In this document: positions 17,102 through 26,397 of the stretch, in pieces
Numbering within the stretch: the stretch's first letter is position 1
Layout: every line of letters begins with the position of its first letter
Source: an uncultured Flavobacteriaceae bacterium
Lineage (GTDB): Bacteria; Bacteroidota; Bacteroidia; Flavobacteriales; Flavobacteriaceae
Length of the DNA stretch: 64,000 nt
Assembly (NCBI GenBank): GCA_947494695.1
Contig: CANLWB010000001.1
Location: forward strand, 310,001-374,000
Direction of reading: 5' to 3'
Notes under the pieces: model-generated
Database searches by the model: none
What the model saw: the letters and a program-made list of their open reading frames with translations, nothing else
What the model was told of the DNA's origin: nothing
Translations under genes and position numbers: made by a program

Positions 17102-17258
17102 AAAAGGGGCTGTCTGAAAAGTTTAAACGCTGTCATTTTATAGTCTAAAAATTTTAATCTTTTGCAAAATAAGGATTGAATTTTAATGAAGGTTTCTGTT
17201 TGCGACATACAGGTTCATTTCATTCTAAATGACACATTTTTCAGACAGCCTCTTTTTT
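17102..17258. repeat. 157-bp element with IS-like inverted ends
   Basis: The left end AAAAGGGGCTGTCTGAAAA (17102-17120) is inverted at the right end TTTTCAGACAGCCTCTTTT (17237-17255). An inner pair TGTCATTT / AAATGACA adds to the fold. Ends reading GGCTGTCTGAAAA look like insertion-sequence or MITE termini. There is no transposase inside, so this is either a MITE or a collapsed IS; it may also end transcription of the gene before it. Confidence 0.7.
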
Positions 17259-17350
17259 ATCAGTATAGAATACTACTTATACCTAATGTTTTAGTATGAT
17301 TTAGGTGGTCTAATGAGGTTTAATTTTTGAATAGAAAAAGATGGTACGGT

Positions 17351-17785
17351 ATGTGGGGCAAGACTTTTTTTATACTTCTCTTTGTATTTTGCCATTCTAG
17401 TTTTGGTCAACAGATAGTAAATCCCTACAATGTTGATGCTATTGTGGTTTCTCAATATGAATATGCCGTCTTAAATACAAATAATGGATCTCAATGCATT
17501 TGCGTTGTTAAAAATAACAGTTTTGCAGAGGAAGCCATTGTTGTTATCATTGGGGATGGAACACAGAGTTTATTTGATAATGATTCGTCATTAAATGGCA
17601 TTCACATACTTAAGATTAAGGAGCAAATTATAGCAGTTTCAGATTTCAAAGGGAGCCAAATAATTGTTTCTAACTTTTCTTCGAATAATGAATCTGTTAT
17701 CGTTAGCATGTTATGTAATTCTTCAAACTTTTCGGAAACGAAAATTAAAAATATAAAGAAGGGTACTAATGAACGTCCTAATTAA
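17351..17785 (+). CDS. Small exported protein, unrecognised
   Basis: Exported protein of about 144 residues. ATG at 17351 gives a signal peptide (MWGKTFFILLFVFCHSSFG) cut before QQIVNP; the frame also opens at a TTG at 17327. The mature part alternates short beta strands with Asn/Ser-rich loops (AIVVSQYEYAVLNTNNGS, IVVIIGDGTQSLF, IIVSNFSSNNES) and has three cysteines. It may be a beta-rich adhesin-type domain. Function unknown. It faces the TonB receptor gene tail to tail. Confidence 0.5.
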   Translation: MWGKTFFILLFVFCHSSFGQQIVNPYNVDAIVVSQYEYAVLNTNNGSQCICVVKNNSFAEEAIVVIIGDGTQSLFDNDSSLNGIHILKIKEQIIAVSDFKGSQIIVSNFSSNNESVIVSMLCNSSNFSETKIKNIKKGTNERPN

Positions 17786-17894
17786 GGGATGAAAATTTCG
17801 TATAATTTGTAGCATATCATGTTGTTGTAATAACAATAGATAAGGCCATAAAGGGGGCTATTTCTTAGATTCAGAATGCTTTGAAAAATAAAAA

Positions 17895-17925
17895 CCAGAC
17901 AAGAACTAGGTTCGTTCTTGCCTGG
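17895..17925 (-). terminator. Terminator of the TonB-dependent receptor gene
   Basis: CCAGACAAGAAC (17895-17906) / GTTCTTGCCTGG (17914-17925), one mismatch. On the minus strand it is followed by TTTTTATTTTTC. Confidence 0.8.
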
Positions 17926-17961
17926 AATTAAAAATCAAGCTAACTACCAATCACTTAAAAA

Positions 17962-20340
17962 TTAAAAACGGAAACGGTACCCAACATCTGGAAAGAGTCC
18001 GATTTGGTCTACTCGATCTATATTGTTTGTTAAACGGTTATAACGACGCTCAAAAATATTTTTTCTATTGGTTAGATTCTGAATATCAACATAGAATTGA
18101 TGCGATAGTTTTTTCTTTTTACTATTGATTTTAAAACCGACTTTGAAATCCCAACGCATGTAATTATCATATTGTTTGGAGAAAGCTTGATCGTCTAATA
18201 AAACTTCAAAACCTGCTTGACGAGAGGCTTCTAAATCTGCGGGCGTGTAATAGCGTCCTCCCGAAATTGTAAAACGCGTATCAAAAAACAAAACATTTTT
18301 TTGTGCTTTACCTACGGTGATTTCCTTACCAGCCAATAAGTTGGTAACATAGCCATTGTTAAAGGGTGAATTTCTTTCTACACCATCACTACCTTTGTAT
18401 TTACTTTCAAAGAAGGAGGAGGTTAAAAGTCCATAAAATCCATTGCTGAAAAACTTCTCAACCGTTAATTCAATCCCTTGATTATAGCCTGTACCTTCAT
18501 TTTTAAGAGAAACAACGCTATTGTTAAAACCAAAATCGGCACCCTCTGTTAACGATGAATAGCTTGATGGAAACGCTTCTACTGCCGCTTTAGTAATGTT
18601 TTGATAGTAAACTTCTGCTTTGGCTCGCCAGCTTTTTGCTAGTTTTACGTCATAACCCAAAACATAATGATCACTCTTAACGAAGTCTAAATTTCTATTG
18701 GTTTGTACCAATTCACCATTAATGTCTTCATTTAAAAATAGAATGGGTAATGGTATCGTTTGATGGTGTATACCATAACCTAAACTTAAACTGTGTTTGG
18801 GAGCTATTTTGTAGTTTATAGCCGCTCTAGGCTCTATTACAAACTGACTGTTTAATGAGCTATATTGAGAATGCAGTCCAGCATTTAAAGTGAGTTTTTC
18901 GGTTAGTCTAAAACGACCTTGGATATAAGGTTGAAATAGATTTAAACGTTCATCTGTATCTATAAATGTATATAGATCTGGATCCCCATCATTATTTAAA
19001 TCGGGTTGTTCATCTCTATCCCTTAAGTAAGATTTTAATTTAAGGTTTTCAAAAAGCATCCCTGTTCTTAATGTTATCTTATTATTTATTTTAGAATTAA
19101 ATAAGGACGAAAAGGTAATACGGTTTTGCTTGTTATCCGATTCTGTATATTTGATTGTACGTTCGTCGGGTGTATCTATATCTATAATTCGGTCTTCTGT
19201 AAAGTTGTTACCAGATCCAGATATAGACGCTACTGTTTTTATATAACTCTTTTTGCCAAGTGTAATACGGTGATTAAGTCCAAAAACGTGGAAATTGGAT
19301 TTAACAAACGAATTCTCATCTTTAGCAGCAAACAGGTCATCTTTTTCAGCCTGATCACCCAATAGGTCAATATCCGAATTTCCAATAATCCCAAATAGGG
19401 ATACATTGCCATAGGTTCCGGTTCCTAAATCGATATTATAGGAGATATCGCTATAGTTAGGGGTGGCAGATGTACCACCGCCTCCTACAAGGCCAATTAA
19501 AGAATATCTACCCGCAACTAGGAAAGAACCTTGTTTATTTCCTAAAGGACCTTCTGCCATGGCTTCAACTCCTGTGAAAGCACCTATTTGAGTCGTAAAT
19601 TCGTAATCATCTGTATTTCCTTTTCTTAAGCCCAAATCGAAAACACCTCCCAAAGCATTACCATATTCTGCGGGAAAAGCAGAGGTGATAAAATCGGAGT
19701 TTTTTAGCATATTCGGGTTTAAGGCAGAAACAGGGCTGCCAGTTGTACCTAATGTAGAGAAATGATTGGGGCTGGGTATGGGAACTCCTTCTAATCGCCA
19801 CAATAATCCTGTTGGCGAATTACCTCGAACTACAATGTCGTTTCTACTATCGTCAGGAGCAGAAACACCAGCGAAATTTGACGCTAACCTACCTACATCA
19901 CCTCTGCCTCCAGAAAAGCGGTTAACTTCTTCCATACTGAATTGCCGTGCAGAAATTGCCGCTAGTTTATTTACCGTTCTATCTTTACTAGTTTCGGAAG
20001 TTAAAATTACAGCGTCTAATTGACCAAAAGCTTCTGTTAAACTTACGTTTACAGTGACATCTTTACCTGTTGTTACATCCAAATTAGGCATTGTAATAGG
20101 CTCGTAGCCCACATAATTAATACGGATGGTCTGTCTACCTAAAGGAACATTGTTAAGTGTAAAATATCCGTTTTCATCTGTGATTGCTCCAACGGCCTTA
20201 TCCTGGTTTAACAGCTCTATAGAAGCTCCTGGAAGTGGAATTTCAGATTGTTTATCAATGATAAGCCCTTTAATCGTTCCAGTTTGTGCATTAAGAAAAA
20301 ATGTAGCACATAAAATAAATAATTTTAAAATAATTCTCAT
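17962..20340 (-). CDS. TonB-dependent outer-membrane receptor with carboxypeptidase-like N-domain
   Basis: Outer-membrane transporter of 792 residues. I start at 20340 (MRIILKLFILCATFFLNAQ), which gives the signal peptide; the frame is open nine codons further. After cleavage comes a carboxypeptidase regulatory-like Ig domain (GTIKGLIIDKQSEIPLPGAS; LGRQTIRINYVGYEP), then the plug (FSGGRGDVGRLASNFAGV; NDIVVRGNSPTGLLWRLEGV) and a 22-strand barrel ending in an aromatic GYRFRF. No SusD partner is adjacent, so a polysaccharide role is unlikely; the substrate cannot be read. It is divergent from a LytS/LytTR pair that may regulate it. Confidence 0.88.
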   Translation of the reverse strand: MRIILKLFILCATFFLNAQTGTIKGLIIDKQSEIPLPGASIELLNQDKAVGAITDENGYFTLNNVPLGRQTIRINYVGYEPITMPNLDVTTGKDVTVNVSLTEAFGQLDAVILTSETSKDRTVNKLAAISARQFSMEEVNRFSGGRGDVGRLASNFAGVSAPDDSRNDIVVRGNSPTGLLWRLEGVPIPSPNHFSTLGTTGSPVSALNPNMLKNSDFITSAFPAEYGNALGGVFDLGLRKGNTDDYEFTTQIGAFTGVEAMAEGPLGNKQGSFLVAGRYSLIGLVGGGGTSATPNYSDISYNIDLGTGTYGNVSLFGIIGNSDIDLLGDQAEKDDLFAAKDENSFVKSNFHVFGLNHRITLGKKSYIKTVASISGSGNNFTEDRIIDIDTPDERTIKYTESDNKQNRITFSSLFNSKINNKITLRTGMLFENLKLKSYLRDRDEQPDLNNDGDPDLYTFIDTDERLNLFQPYIQGRFRLTEKLTLNAGLHSQYSSLNSQFVIEPRAAINYKIAPKHSLSLGYGIHHQTIPLPILFLNEDINGELVQTNRNLDFVKSDHYVLGYDVKLAKSWRAKAEVYYQNITKAAVEAFPSSYSSLTEGADFGFNNSVVSLKNEGTGYNQGIELTVEKFFSNGFYGLLTSSFFESKYKGSDGVERNSPFNNGYVTNLLAGKEITVGKAQKNVLFFDTRFTISGGRYYTPADLEASRQAGFEVLLDDQAFSKQYDNYMRWDFKVGFKINSKKKKLSHQFYVDIQNLTNRKNIFERRYNRLTNNIDRVDQIGLFPDVGYRFRF

Positions 20341-20595
20341 TTTGTTCTTTAATTGATTTTGATCCAAATTTGACGATTAAAACCAACGCTCTAAAGTCTC
20401 TTTTGATTAACCGTTTAATTATAATCTGAGTTGTTTAGAATTCACTTTGAGTTATTAATGAGCCGGTTGATATGCTTTTTTTCGGTTTAGAGGCAAACTA
20501 TGGCAGTTTAAGTCCTTATTTAACAATTGAACATCAAGGTCGTCGTTTTTAATACATGACTTAGTATCTTTGGATATGGTGGAATATTGAAAGAC

Positions 20596-21684
20596 ATGTA
20601 TATGATTAAAACTACTCGGTTGAAAAAAATTGGTTACAGACTTCTCATTATCAATATTATTTTTCTATTGATAAAATTTACTGTTAATGATGAAGAAAAT
20701 GGACTTCAAGGAGAAGACCCCATTTGTGAGCCTATTTTTTATTATGTATCGGCGATTATATTCTTTCTGTTTACATGGGAAATAAATGATTGGCTAATTA
20801 AAAAGAATAATAAGAATGTAGTAAAATCTAATATGGATTTTTCTAAGGGTGTTATTGTTTTGGTTAAAACATTGCTCATCGTATTGCCGTTTGTCGCCCT
20901 AACATATTATCTAGCGATTTTTGAATTTAATGATATCTGTAGAATTGATGCAAAGCAGCCCTGGTTACAATTTCGCATAGACTTTTTTAGAGCTGCGTTG
21001 TTACTCTTTTCATTGATCATTTGTAATCTGTTTTATTATGCCACGATAAGAGCTAAGGAAATCGAAAATTCGATGCATCAACTCAAGCAAGAAGTCATGA
21101 CATCGAAATATAACTCCCTAAAAAATCAAATAAGTCCACATTTTTTATTCAACAGTTTAAATACATTGACTTCTCTAATGTATGAGGATCGTGATTTGGC
21201 TTCAGATTTTGTTACACGATTGGCGTCGTGTTATAGATATATCCTGGATCATAAGGAAAAGGATCTTGTAACATTAGAAAAAGAAATGAATTTTTTAGAT
21301 TCGTTTATTTTTATGATGAATGTGAGACACAAGGAATCGCTATCTATAACAACCAATATTTTGGTAAATCCTAAAGATTTTTTAATACCAACACTGTCTT
21401 TGCAAATGCTGGTAGAGAATGTTTTGAAACACAATTATTTTTCTAAAGCAAAGCCACTAGATGTTAGTATTTTTTCCAATAACCAGAAATTGGTTGTACA
21501 AAACACATTACGCAAAAGGAAGGAAGAGCCATCTACCAAATTAGGTATTAGTAACATAAAAAATCGCTATGCTTTTTATACTAACGAACCGGTAATTATA
21601 GAAACCATAAATGATTTTTACAGAATTGAAATTCCTTTACTAGAAAAAAATATAAAACAATTTAATACAACACCAGATTCTTAA
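20596..21684 (+). CDS. LytS-type sensor histidine kinase
   Basis: Membrane histidine kinase of 362 residues. ATG at 20596 is preferred over the TTG three codons upstream. Four hydrophobic helices (about 14-30, 45-62, 86-108, 132-150) form a short sensor without a periplasmic domain. The cytoplasmic part is the His_kinase module with phospho-acceptor His182 in NQISPHFLFNSLNTL and an N box MLVENVLKHN. The C-terminal ATPase is short, as is typical of this class. The LytTR regulator follows with one base between stop and ATG, so the two are a two-component pair. Confidence 0.92.
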   Translation: MYMIKTTRLKKIGYRLLIINIIFLLIKFTVNDEENGLQGEDPICEPIFYYVSAIIFFLFTWEINDWLIKKNNKNVVKSNMDFSKGVIVLVKTLLIVLPFVALTYYLAIFEFNDICRIDAKQPWLQFRIDFFRAALLLFSLIICNLFYYATIRAKEIENSMHQLKQEVMTSKYNSLKNQISPHFLFNSLNTLTSLMYEDRDLASDFVTRLASCYRYILDHKEKDLVTLEKEMNFLDSFIFMMNVRHKESLSITTNILVNPKDFLIPTLSLQMLVENVLKHNYFSKAKPLDVSIFSNNQKLVVQNTLRKRKEEPSTKLGISNIKNRYAFYTNEPVIIETINDFYRIEIPLLEKNIKQFNTTPDS

Positions 21685-21685
21685 T

Positions 21686-22441
21686 ATGAAGGCTTTAATT
21701 ATAGAAGATGAAAATATAGCGTCTAAGCGATTGGCTAATCTGGTAAATGAATTGGCTCCGGATATTGAGATTTTAGAACGGATAAGCTCTGTTGAAGAAG
21801 GTATTGCCTGGTTTAAAGACAATGTCTTACCCGATTTAATATTTTTAGATATCCAGTTAAATGACGGCTATGGTTTCGATATTATTGATGCGATAGATGA
21901 GCATCCCCCCATAATTTTTACAACCGCCTATAACGAATATGCCATACGGGGGTTTAAGTATAACGGATTAGATTATTTACTCAAACCCATTGATAAAAGA
22001 GACTTAGAAAACGCTTTAAATAAATTTAGAAAAACAACGGTGGTTCCCAAAAAAGAAGGCGAATTGAAATATGAGCAGTTAAAGAACCTGTTTTCCAAGG
22101 CCTATAAGCGACGTTTTATGGTCAAAATTGGAAATCAGTTTAACAGTTTTAATGTAGAAGATATCGCTTATTTTAAATCTCATGAAGGACTTATTTACTT
22201 GCGAAATGTTAATGGAAAGCGCTATCCCATTGAATATTCACTAGATCAGTTGGAAGATATTCTGGATCCCATACGTTTCTTTAGAATAAACCGAAAGTAT
22301 ATGGTTTCGGTTAATGCTGTAAGTGAAATTCATAGCTATTTTAATAGTCGGTTATTATTGAAATTAGCCCCGGAAGAAGCAGAACAAGTTATTGTATCCA
22401 GAGAACGAACGACTAATTTTAAAAAGTGGTTGGACTGTTGA
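21686..22441 (+). CDS. LytTR-family response regulator
   Basis: Response regulator of 251 residues: receiver domain 1-120 with acidic pair Glu7/Asp8, phospho-acceptor Asp55 (LIFLDIQLNDGYGF) and Lys100 (LLKPIDK), then a LytTR DNA-binding domain about 145-250 (FMVKIGNQFNSFNVEDIAYF; FRINRKYMVS). It is the cognate of the preceding sensor. The divergent TonB receptor is a candidate target; 255 bases separate the two start regions. Confidence 0.94.
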   Translation: MKALIIEDENIASKRLANLVNELAPDIEILERISSVEEGIAWFKDNVLPDLIFLDIQLNDGYGFDIIDAIDEHPPIIFTTAYNEYAIRGFKYNGLDYLLKPIDKRDLENALNKFRKTTVVPKKEGELKYEQLKNLFSKAYKRRFMVKIGNQFNSFNVEDIAYFKSHEGLIYLRNVNGKRYPIEYSLDQLEDILDPIRFFRINRKYMVSVNAVSEIHSYFNSRLLLKLAPEEAEQVIVSRERTTNFKKWLDC

Positions 22442-22452
22442 TTTAAACAAAG

Positions 22453-22486
22453 AAACCCCAACAATTCTAAGAATTATAGGGGTTTT
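22453..22486 (+). terminator. Terminator of the two-component operon
   Basis: AAACCCC (22453-22459) / GGGGTTT (22479-22485) with an inner AATTCT/AGAATT pairing and T-rich downstream sequence, 12 bases after the regulator stop. Confidence 0.75.
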
Positions 22487-22653
22487 GTGATTTTATTATT
22501 AACATGTGAATCCTAGATAAGAAAATTTATCTCGGTTTGAGCAGCTTCCACAAGAAACTTCCTTACACTTCTCAAATTTATCTGGTCATTTTATTCGTTT
22601 AACAAAATTCACCTTATTAGAATAATTTACATTCCAGCGTTTACAGGAATATA

Positions 22654-23970
22654 TTAATATCTATAATGTTCAGGTTTAAACGGTCCTTCTACGGTTACAC
22701 CAATATATTGAGCCTGTTCCTCTCTAAGCTCTGTTAACTCAACACCTATTTTAGCCAGGTGTAGTTTCGCCACTTTTTCATCTAAAGCTTTAGGTAACAT
22801 GTAAACTTCATTTTTATAGGCTTCAGAATTGTTCCAAAGCTCAATTTGTGCTAAAGTCTGGTTGGTAAACGAATTACTCATTACAAAACTTGGATGTCCT
22901 GTTGCGCAGCCTAAATTTACTAAGCGCCCTTCAGCAAGAATGATAACATCATTTCCGTTTACATTGTATTTGTCTACCTGAGGTTTAATAGTTGTTTTTG
23001 TATGTCCGTGGTTTGCATTTAACCAGGCCATGTCTATTTCGTTATCAAAATGTCCTATGTTACAAACAATAGCTTTGTCTTTTAAAGCCTCAAAATGTTT
23101 CCCTTGAACAATATCTTTATTTCCGGTCGTAGTTATAACAATATCGGTGTTACCAATAACAGTTTCAAGTTTCTTAACCTCAAAACCATCCATGGCTGCC
23201 TGTAATGCACAAATTGGGTCTATTTCGGTAACGGTTACAATACTTCCGGCACCTTTAAAAGAAGCAGCCGTTCCTTTACCAACATCACCATAACCGCAAA
23301 CGGTTACACGTTTACCGGCAAGCATAATATCGGTAGCACGACGAATCGCATCTACGGCACTCTCTTTGCATCCATATTTATTATCGAATTTCGATTTTGT
23401 CACCGAATCATTAACATTTATAGCAGGCATTGGCAATGTACCGTTCTTTACACGCTCATATAACCTGTGAACACCTGTTGTTGTTTCTTCAGATAGTCCT
23501 TTAATACCGGCAGTTAATTCAGGGTATTTATCTAAAACCATATTAGTTAAATCACCACCATCATCAAGAATCATGTTAAGTGGTTTTCTATCCTCACCAA
23601 AGAAAAGTGTTTGCTCAATACACCAGTCAAATTCTTCTTCAGTCATATCTTTCCAGGCATAAACAGCCGTTCCAGCAGCGGCAATAGCAGCAGCGGCCTG
23701 ATCTTGTGTAGAAAATATGTTACAAGAACTCCAGGTCACCTCAGCACCTAAAGCCTGTAAAGTTTCAATTAAAACAGCCGTTTGAATGGTCATATGTAGA
23801 CATCCAGCAATTCTGGCACCCTTAAGAGGTTGTGAATCTTTGTATTCTTTACGTAAACTCATAAGCCCTGGCATTTCAGCTTCGGCCAATTCAATCTCTT
23901 TTCGCCCCCAATCAGCCAATGTAATATCTTTTACTTTATTAGCTACGTATGGAATTGTTTTTGTACTCAT
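22654..23970 (-). CDS. ahcY: Adenosylhomocysteinase
   Basis: Reversible hydrolysis of S-adenosylhomocysteine to adenosine and homocysteine, closing the methyl cycle; cytosolic NAD-dependent tetramer. At 438 residues it is of normal length. Substrate motifs: [31 protein letters not shown] and [13 protein letters not shown] with the catalytic Lys. The NAD fold is [17 protein letters not shown]; the C-terminus ends in PFKPEHYRY, as in the family. A reverse-strand TATCTTTG at 24073-24080 is the likely -7 element, about 100 bases before the ATG. Monocistronic. Confidence 0.98.
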   Translation of the reverse strand: MSTKTIPYVANKVKDITLADWGRKEIELAEAEMPGLMSLRKEYKDSQPLKGARIAGCLHMTIQTAVLIETLQALGAEVTWSSCNIFSTQDQAAAAIAAAGTAVYAWKDMTEEEFDWCIEQTLFFGEDRKPLNMILDDGGDLTNMVLDKYPELTAGIKGLSEETTTGVHRLYERVKNGTLPMPAINVNDSVTKSKFDNKYGCKESAVDAIRRATDIMLAGKRVTVCGYGDVGKGTAASFKGAGSIVTVTEIDPICALQAAMDGFEVKKLETVIGNTDIVITTTGNKDIVQGKHFEALKDKAIVCNIGHFDNEIDMAWLNANHGHTKTTIKPQVDKYNVNGNDVIILAEGRLVNLGCATGHPSFVMSNSFTNQTLAQIELWNNSEAYKNEVYMLPKALDEKVAKLHLAKIGVELTELREEQAQYIGVTVEGPFKPEHYRY

Positions 23971-24103
23971 ATCGATATTTTCTTTTTTGTTTTTTAAACC
24001 TAAACTAGATTGTAATTCACTCTTAAATAGTTAAATTCGCCTATCAAAAATGACCAACCTAATTAGGTGATGCAAAGATAATCAATAACTTTTAGAAAAG
24101 TAA

Positions 24104-24736
24104 ATGCCTCTCTATAAAACCATATGTCCAAATAAGAAAACAACCATTAAAATCTGGAAGATAGAAGAATCTTATCAAGATTTAATGCAACAGACGGCGT
24201 TAGCACCAGCAAGTTTAGAACGTGTATTAGGTATGAAGAGTGAAATACATCGACGTGGGTTTTTAAGTGTTCGCTGCTTACTTGCAGAATTTGGGTATCG
24301 GGATTCAGATTTGTTTTATGACGCTTATGGTAAACCGCACTTAAACGATGGTAGGCAAATCTCTATTACACATTCGTTTTATTTTTCTGCGGTTATTATC
24401 AGTGAGAACGATACCTTAGTTGGAATAGATATTGAAAAACAACGGGATAAGATCACCATTATAGCTCATAAGTTTATTGATTATGAGGATGATTATCTTT
24501 GTCGTGATGATGATACATATATAGAAAAGCTCACCATAATTTGGTGCATAAAGGAGTCGTTATATAAATTATTCGCAACACCGGGATTAAGTTTTAAAGA
24601 CCATTGTTTAGTGATTCCGTTTACAAATGATGATTCCGAAACCGTGGCCTGGATAGATTATAAGGCTAAAAAACAACGATACAACACGAGTTTTATTTCT
24701 TTCGAAGGGTTTACTTGTGCTTATGCCATGTCTTAA
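24104..24736 (+). CDS. 4'-phosphopantetheinyl transferase superfamily protein
   Basis: Transfers the phosphopantetheine arm of CoA to an acyl or peptidyl carrier protein. At 210 residues it is Sfp/AcpT-type. The motifs VGIDIEKQRDKI (Mg-binding Asp) and WCIKESLYKLF (Glu/Lys catalytic helix) are present with normal spacing; ISITHS in the N-terminal half is the typical lead-in. The target is unknown: no carrier protein or synthase is nearby. It ends directly against the next gene with no gap and probably starts the operon that runs to 28.9 kb. Confidence 0.9.
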   Translation: MPLYKTICPNKKTTIKIWKIEESYQDLMQQTALAPASLERVLGMKSEIHRRGFLSVRCLLAEFGYRDSDLFYDAYGKPHLNDGRQISITHSFYFSAVIISENDTLVGIDIEKQRDKITIIAHKFIDYEDDYLCRDDDTYIEKLTIIWCIKESLYKLFATPGLSFKDHCLVIPFTNDDSETVAWIDYKAKKQRYNTSFISFEGFTCAYAMS

Positions 24737-25480
24737 ATGAAACGTATTTATAAAGATATTTTAGAGTCGAGATGTAATCAGGAAAGACTGCTTGCTGTTT
24801 TAATAGACCCCGATAAGATGAGGTTAAGAGATGTTGAACCCTTTATTAAAAAAGTGAATTCATCTAGAATTACTCATATTTTTGTTGGAGGGAGTACTGT
24901 TGTTGAACATGCAACCGATAGATTAGTTAAAGCAATAAAGGAATATACTATTTTACCTGTTATTTTGTTTCCGGGGGATGTTACTCAAATTACTCCCAGA
25001 GCAGATGCTATGTTGTTCCTCTCATTAATTTCGGGAAGAAATCCTGAGTATTTAATTGGCAAGCATGTAAATGCCATGACCCAACTAAGAAAAACAGATC
25101 TTGACATCATTTCTACAGGCTATATTTTAATAGAAAGTGGAAAAGAAACAGCAGTAGAAAAAGTAACGGGAACAAAGCCTTTATCAAGAGCCAATGTTCA
25201 GTATATAGTCGATACCGCCAAAGCTGCTGAATTGCTGGGAATGAAATTGATATATCTTGAAGGTGGTAGTGGAGCCAGGGTTCCAATTTCAGAAGAGATC
25301 GTATCTAAGGTTAAAAACGAGCTTAACATCCCAATAATCGTGGGAGGCGGAATTAAAAATATGGAGCATCTTGATAATGCTTACAAATGGGGTGCAGATA
25401 TCGTAGTAGTTGGCACGGCTTTTGAAGAAGATGATTCTTTTTTTGATACATTAAAACGTGCAGAAGAATATAAGAGCTAA
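24737..25480 (+). CDS. Geranylgeranylglyceryl phosphate synthase (PcrB/GGGPS family)
   Basis: TIM-barrel prenyltransferase joining a polyprenyl diphosphate to glycerol-1-phosphate. Of the 247 residues, LIDPDKMRL, FVGGSTVVEH, LFPGDVTQITPRAD, YLEGGSGARVP, IIVGGGIKNM and VVVGTAFEED line the phosphate-binding barrel end, as in group II GGGPS enzymes; a Flavobacterium homologue has been structurally characterised and makes geranylgeranylglyceryl phosphate. Its lipid role in Bacteroidota is not settled. Translation is probably coupled to the preceding PPTase (stop and start abut). Confidence 0.92.
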   Translation: MKRIYKDILESRCNQERLLAVLIDPDKMRLRDVEPFIKKVNSSRITHIFVGGSTVVEHATDRLVKAIKEYTILPVILFPGDVTQITPRADAMLFLSLISGRNPEYLIGKHVNAMTQLRKTDLDIISTGYILIESGKETAVEKVTGTKPLSRANVQYIVDTAKAAELLGMKLIYLEGGSGARVPISEEIVSKVKNELNIPIIVGGGIKNMEHLDNAYKWGADIVVVGTAFEEDDSFFDTLKRAEEYKS

Positions 25481-25520
25481 TGAAACGGATAAACACGTTT
25501 CAAATTTTATTTTAAAACCT

Positions 25521-25781
25521 ATGAAAATATCCGTAGAACTAACCATGACACCTTTACAAAATGATTATGAGCCTGCTATAATTCACTTTATAAAAAAATT
25601 AAGAGCGTCGAATCTTACCGTTATGGAAAATCCCTTAAGTACTCAGGTTTATGGGGACTATGATGATGTTATGAAGGTCTTAACGGTTGAGGTAAAAGAA
25701 GCCTTTCATCTTGTGGAGAGCGGTTTGTTATATATGAAAATTGTAAAGTCTGACAGGCACGACTATGAACCTCATTTTTGA
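25521..25781 (+). CDS. Thiamine-binding protein family (MTH1187/YkoF-like, COG0011)
   Basis: Small cytosolic ferredoxin-like protein of 86 residues. The start at 25521 (MKISVELTMTPL) matches the family; the frame is open upstream but overlaps the end of the GGGPS gene. Motifs MTPLQNDYEPAI, IKKLRASNLTVMENPLSTQVYGDYDDVM and the terminal LLYMKIVKSDRH are those of the PF01910 thiamine-binding family, whose members bind thiamine or its HMP part. The gene overlaps the next transporter gene by 17 bases, implying coupled translation and a shared pathway. Confidence 0.85.
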   Translation: MKISVELTMTPLQNDYEPAIIHFIKKLRASNLTVMENPLSTQVYGDYDDVMKVLTVEVKEAFHLVESGLLYMKIVKSDRHDYEPHF

Positions 25782-26397
25782 TTTTTTATTTAAACAATAT
25801 TCAGATTATCAAACCCTGGATATACTGCTGGAAATTATAGCCGTTATTTTTGGGTTTCTTTCCGTATGGTTCTCTAAACAGAATAAAGTTTTGGTCTTTC
25901 CTACCGGGATGATTAGTACCGTTATATTTGTATATCTGTTATTAAAATGGGAGCTTCTGGGAGATATGATGATAAATGCTTATTATTTTATTATGAGTGT
26001 TTATGGGTGGTATGTCTGGACAAGAAAAATTGATGACACACAGGTGACACCAATTTCTGTAACAACGGCAAAAGAAAAAAAAATAAGTGTATTTATTTTT
26101 TTAACCACGTTGCTATTTGTATTTTTTGTGTACAAAACGTTCAATAAATGGACGGGTTGGGTGGCTTATGTAGATACCCTTACAACAGCGATATTTTTTG
26201 TTGGTATGTGGCTCATGGCGAGGAGGAAATTAGAAAATTGGATACTTTGGATTATTGGAGACATAATCTCGGTACCTTTATACTTTTATAAAGGTTTTAC
26301 GTTTACAAGTTTTCAATATTTAGTGTTTACTTGTATTGCAATATTTGGTTATTTAGAATGGAAGAAAAGTATAAACAAGAGCCTGCACATTGTATAA
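25765..26397 (+). CDS. PnuC-family vitamin transporter, probably PnuT (thiamine) or PnuC
   Basis: Inner-membrane protein of 210 residues with about seven hydrophobic helices, the PnuC/SWEET-like fold. Family features are WFSKQNKVLVFPTGMIST, YYFIMSVYGWYVWTR and ENWILWIIGDIISVPLYF. PnuC transports nicotinamide riboside; the Bacteroidota paralogue PnuT transports thiamine and is linked to THI/TPP-regulated outer-membrane receptors. The neighbours decide between them: a thiamine-binding protein upstream and a TPP-riboswitch receptor downstream favour thiamine, the NadR-like kinase right behind favours nicotinamide riboside. Overlaps both flanking genes. Confidence 0.85.
   Translation: MNLIFDFLFKQYSDYQTLDILLEIIAVIFGFLSVWFSKQNKVLVFPTGMISTVIFVYLLLKWELLGDMMINAYYFIMSVYGWYVWTRKIDDTQVTPISVTTAKEKKISVFIFLTTLLFVFFVYKTFNKWTGWVAYVDTLTTAIFFVGMWLMARRKLENWILWIIGDIISVPLYFYKGFTFTSFQYLVFTCIAIFGYLEWKKSINKSLHIV

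Noticed and set aside
26331-26357. TTG start for the kinase-DUF4301 fusion
   Set aside because: The ATG at 26358 gives a normal kinase N-terminus; the upstream residues lie deeper inside the transporter gene.
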